Origin: JABIBT01 sp964481835
GTDB taxonomy: Archaea; Nanobdellota; Nanobdellia; SCGC-AAA011-G17; PNOQ01
NCBI GenBank assembly: GCA_964481835.1
Contig: CAYZTT010000014.1
Location: 1-15,835 of the forward strand
DNA length: 15,835 nucleotides
Reading direction: 5' to 3'
The notes under the pieces were generated by a model that was not told where the DNA came from, made no database searches, and saw only the letters and a list, made by a program, of their open reading frames with translations. Both the position numbers and the translations under genes were made by a program. Positions 14,180 through 15,835 of this stretch are shown in pieces (position 1 is the stretch's first letter; each line of letters starts with the position of its first letter).

Positions 14180-15022
14180 CTAACACAATGTGCATCCTTC
14201 AAAAGTATCCCCACAATCCTCACAACAAGGCTTATCGCCATCATCCTCTTTAGGCTTGGGGCCTTTGTTATGCACCAATATTCCATCTGCATAAAATGTG
14301 TTCCTTTCTACAGATTTCAAATTATAAGTTTGAACTTTTTCATAAACATATTTAATTTCTTGTATAGTGATCCATCCACTAAGTGTTAAAACTTCACTCA
14401 TCTTATTTAAATCGCTAGTTTTAAACCTAGTCTTTTGAGATTTAATTGCCGACCAATCCTCTTTTTCAGCATTTCTAGCATATATCGGATGATCATCTGT
14501 AATCCTCAACTCGACCCCATCTTCAAGGAGTATAATATAGTAGTCCTGACTAACTGGATCTTCTAACTCATAAACCTCTGCTTTACCATCCTTTCCTAAA
14601 ACATAATCTCCTACTTGTACATCTTCTATGTTCTTCTCAGTGTTATCTGCCATTAATACTTTAGTTCCTTCTAAGAAACATGAGCCGCCCCCCGAGGGAC
14701 TACAGCTACAAGTATCATCATACTCACAATTTAATCCCCCTGCGCAACAACTATCAGGATTGGCATTATAATAGCAATCATCATAATTACAATTAGCATG
14801 GCCACAAATTCAGCAATCAATAAAACAAATTTCTCCACCAATACAATCCTCATTAGATTCACAATCTTCACCGCCACCAACTCCATCAGGATCATCTCCC
14901 TGGCCAATATCAATCACATCAAAAACAGTATTACCAATAAAAGAATTAAGAACTCCAAAAATAGCAGCAACAAAAATCAAAGAAACTACAATTATCAAAA
15001 CTTTTTTATCATTGCCTCCCAT
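14180..15022 (-). pseudogene. Exported Cys-rich Hint-domain protein, interrupted by an in-frame TGA
   Basis: One frame runs from the ATG at 15022 to the TAG at 14180, 281 codons including the stop, with a single TGA at 14812-14810 (codon 71). Before it lie a basic start, a membrane/signal segment (about 8-33) and a Cys pattern CESNEDCIGGEICFIDC. After it come more Cys-rich residues (ICGHANCNYDDC, DDTCSCSPSGGGS) and a Hint (hedgehog/intein) domain: C115 in CFLEGTKVLM, IEDVQVGDYVLG, TDDH (175-178) and the end block FYADGILVHN (N252). Hint domains cleave themselves at Cys1; here K follows the last Asn, so splicing is unlikely. A Cys-rich tail follows. The gene may be broken, mis-sequenced or recoded. 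Without readthrough, a 70-aa piece from 15022 and a Hint piece from an internal ATG at 14653 lacking C115 would result. Confidence 0.78.
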
Positions 15023-15043
15023 AAAACAAAATAACCAATAAAC

Positions 15044-15051
15044 ATATTTAA
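15044..15051 (-). promoter_or_regulatory. TATA box of the Hint-domain gene
   Basis: TTAAATAT on the minus strand is centred 25-26 bp before the ATG at 15022. It overlaps the stop codon of the lgt-like gene, so the Hint gene has its own leaderless promoter. Confidence 0.6.
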
Positions 15052-15743
15052 GTATTTCTATTCTTAAAATATAATATTAGAAGGGTTATGCAAAAAAGTA
15101 TCGCCAAATTTGAAGATCGTGTGGATGCCTCCAGCCCTCGTCTCAACGGCTCAACCAAAACCAACCTAAAAAAACTATAGGAAGCAAAAACACTTAAAGT
15201 CAAATTTCCAGGCTTACTAATAAAAAACTTGTGATTTCTAAAATAAAAAAACACCCCAAATAAAACTAGATTCATAATAATGAGATAAATTTGGGTAGGA
15301 TGCATGGGTGGAAAATCAGCAACAACAACTCCCCAGGGCAAATCAGTTATGGCCCCCATACAACACCAATTAAAAAAACAACCAACCCTTGCAATTGCAA
15401 ATCCGATAGGCAGAAATAATACAATAGAATCAAGATATTTATAGCTTTTCTTACTCCATTTTACATAAAGAATAGCAACTAGCGAACCAACAAAAATCCC
15501 TAAAAAAGAAGAAAGTGACTCATTAAGCAAGTGGCCAGGGATATACCAAGAAAAAACAGAAACAAAAAGTGCAATGAAAAATAATAATTTCAGAAAGAAT
15601 ACTTGATCCCATTTTTCCTTTTTCACATATAAAAAAGCCAAAATGCCTGTCAAAAGAATGGCCAAAATAAAAGTCAAATCCCACAATATAAAAGAAAATT
15701 TACCCAATGATATAATCCCAATTGGTTCATGATAAAATGCCAT
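15048..15743 (-). CDS. Lgt-like (prolipoprotein diacylglyceryl transferase family) membrane protein
   Basis: 231 residues with about seven hydrophobic segments. The family core is clear: ARVGCFFNWCCMGAITDLPW (118-137, with R119 and G121), then PPMHPTQIY (H148) and YSFFRLVLVEPLRRG (R193). In bacteria Lgt moves a diacylglyceryl group from phosphatidylglycerol to the lipobox Cys of prelipoproteins. The protein is shorter than bacterial Lgt (about 260-290) and belongs to the GCF..GCC variant found in many Lgt-like proteins. Archaea generally lack Lgt, so its substrate here (archaeal lipid, lipobox protein or something else) is open. The ATG at 15743 is 44 nt downstream of the start site predicted from the repeat promoter, behind an 11-codon ORF, unlike the leaderless neighbours. 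Adjacent to and in tandem with the Hint gene. Confidence 0.78.
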   Translation of the reverse strand: MAFYHEPIGIISLGKFSFILWDLTFILAILLTGILAFLYVKKEKWDQVFFLKLLFFIALFVSVFSWYIPGHLLNESLSSFLGIFVGSLVAILYVKWSKKSYKYLDSIVLFLPIGFAIARVGCFFNWCCMGAITDLPWGVVVADFPPMHPTQIYLIIMNLVLFGVFFYFRNHKFFISKPGNLTLSVFASYSFFRLVLVEPLRRGLEASTRSSNLAILFCITLLILYFKNRNT

Positions 15744-15751
15744 TATATTAA

Positions 15752-15787
15752 TTAGTCGTCACATCCATAAGTACAATTACTATTCAT
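15752..15787 (-). CDS. 11-codon ORF at the head of the lgt transcript
   Basis: MNSNCTYGCDD followed by TAA. Its ATG lies exactly 26 bp after the TATA box of the duplicated promoter, the position at which the pilin-like gene starts in the other copy. It ends eight bases before the lgt ATG. It could be a leader peptide that controls lgt translation, or only the remnant of a gene once driven by this promoter. The two Cys recall the Cys-rich proteins nearby. Confidence 0.4.
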   Translation of the reverse strand: MNSNCTYGCDD

Positions 15788-15826
15788 AACAAGAAATCCA
15801 AAAAGAACTATTTAAAAGTTTCGAAA
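15781..15826. repeat. 46-bp direct repeat, outer copy (promoter before lgt)
   Basis: Perfect copy of 14129-14174, with the TATA box TTTTAAATA at 15809-15817. The bases next to both copies differ at once (C against T on one side, C against T on the other), so the ends are sharp. Only nine bases follow it in the window. Confidence 0.97.
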
Positions 15827-15835
15827 CAAAAGCGG

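Noticed and set aside
14810..14812. Genome-wide reassignment of TGA to an amino acid
   Set aside because: TGA ends the HPF-like gene (28-26) and the TGS GTPase (3181-3179), in both cases inside an ATGA overlap with the next gene and at the expected end of the protein. Only one internal TGA is seen.
1..15835. CRISPR array, insertion sequence or integrase-type element
   Set aside because: I see no regularly spaced repeats, no transposase or recombinase ORF and no terminal inverted repeats. The 46-bp direct repeats are promoter copies.

Overview
This 15.8 kb window looks like a low-GC archaeon of the DPANN kind (Woesearchaeota/Pacearchaeota-like); that lineage is my inference. The archaeal signs are a DacZ-type diadenylate cyclase, a COG1855-type PIN-ATPase-KH protein, a DRG/TGS GTPase, an archaeal pilin-like N-terminus, and TATA boxes centred about 24-29 bp before most start codons, so that most mRNAs should be leaderless. 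TGA serves as an ordinary stop. A 10-N scaffold gap lies at 12919-12928.

Left part (1-7806), mostly housekeeping. On the minus strand there is the first codons of a probable peptidyl-tRNA hydrolase (pth2), overlapped by a small HPF/RaiA-like protein, then a large secreted Cys-rich protein with DUF4215-like repeats, and an rRNA 2'-O-methyltransferase (rlmE) coupled to a TGS-domain GTPase. A tRNA-Leu(CAA) follows on the plus strand, convergent with an MscS channel. The MscS gene and the divergent tRNA m1A methyltransferase trmI share one palindromic TATA box. The PIN-ATPase-KH gene comes next.

Right part (7803-15835), an accessory region rich in exported proteins, interrupted only by dacZ. It holds two secreted mini-RHS proteins that share a nearly identical YD/RHS core but have unrelated C-terminal domains (one kinase-fold-like, one beta-barrel-like). 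Between them are a GH43-like beta-propeller protein with MopE-type Asp/Cys motifs and a small eight-strand outer-membrane-barrel-like protein. Beyond them are a type IV pilin-like protein, a Hint-domain Cys-rich protein interrupted by an in-frame TGA, and an Lgt-like membrane protein.

The most unusual points are: (i) RHS cores with exchanged C-termini, a polymorphic-toxin layout in miniature, in an archaeon and without a visible immunity gene; (ii) two neighbouring beta-barrel-like proteins; (iii) a Hint + Lgt module bounded by two perfect 46-bp copies of the pilin promoter, the outer copy starting an 11-codon ORF just before lgt; (iv) the in-frame TGA in the Hint gene. All functions are read from sequence patterns; no search was run.
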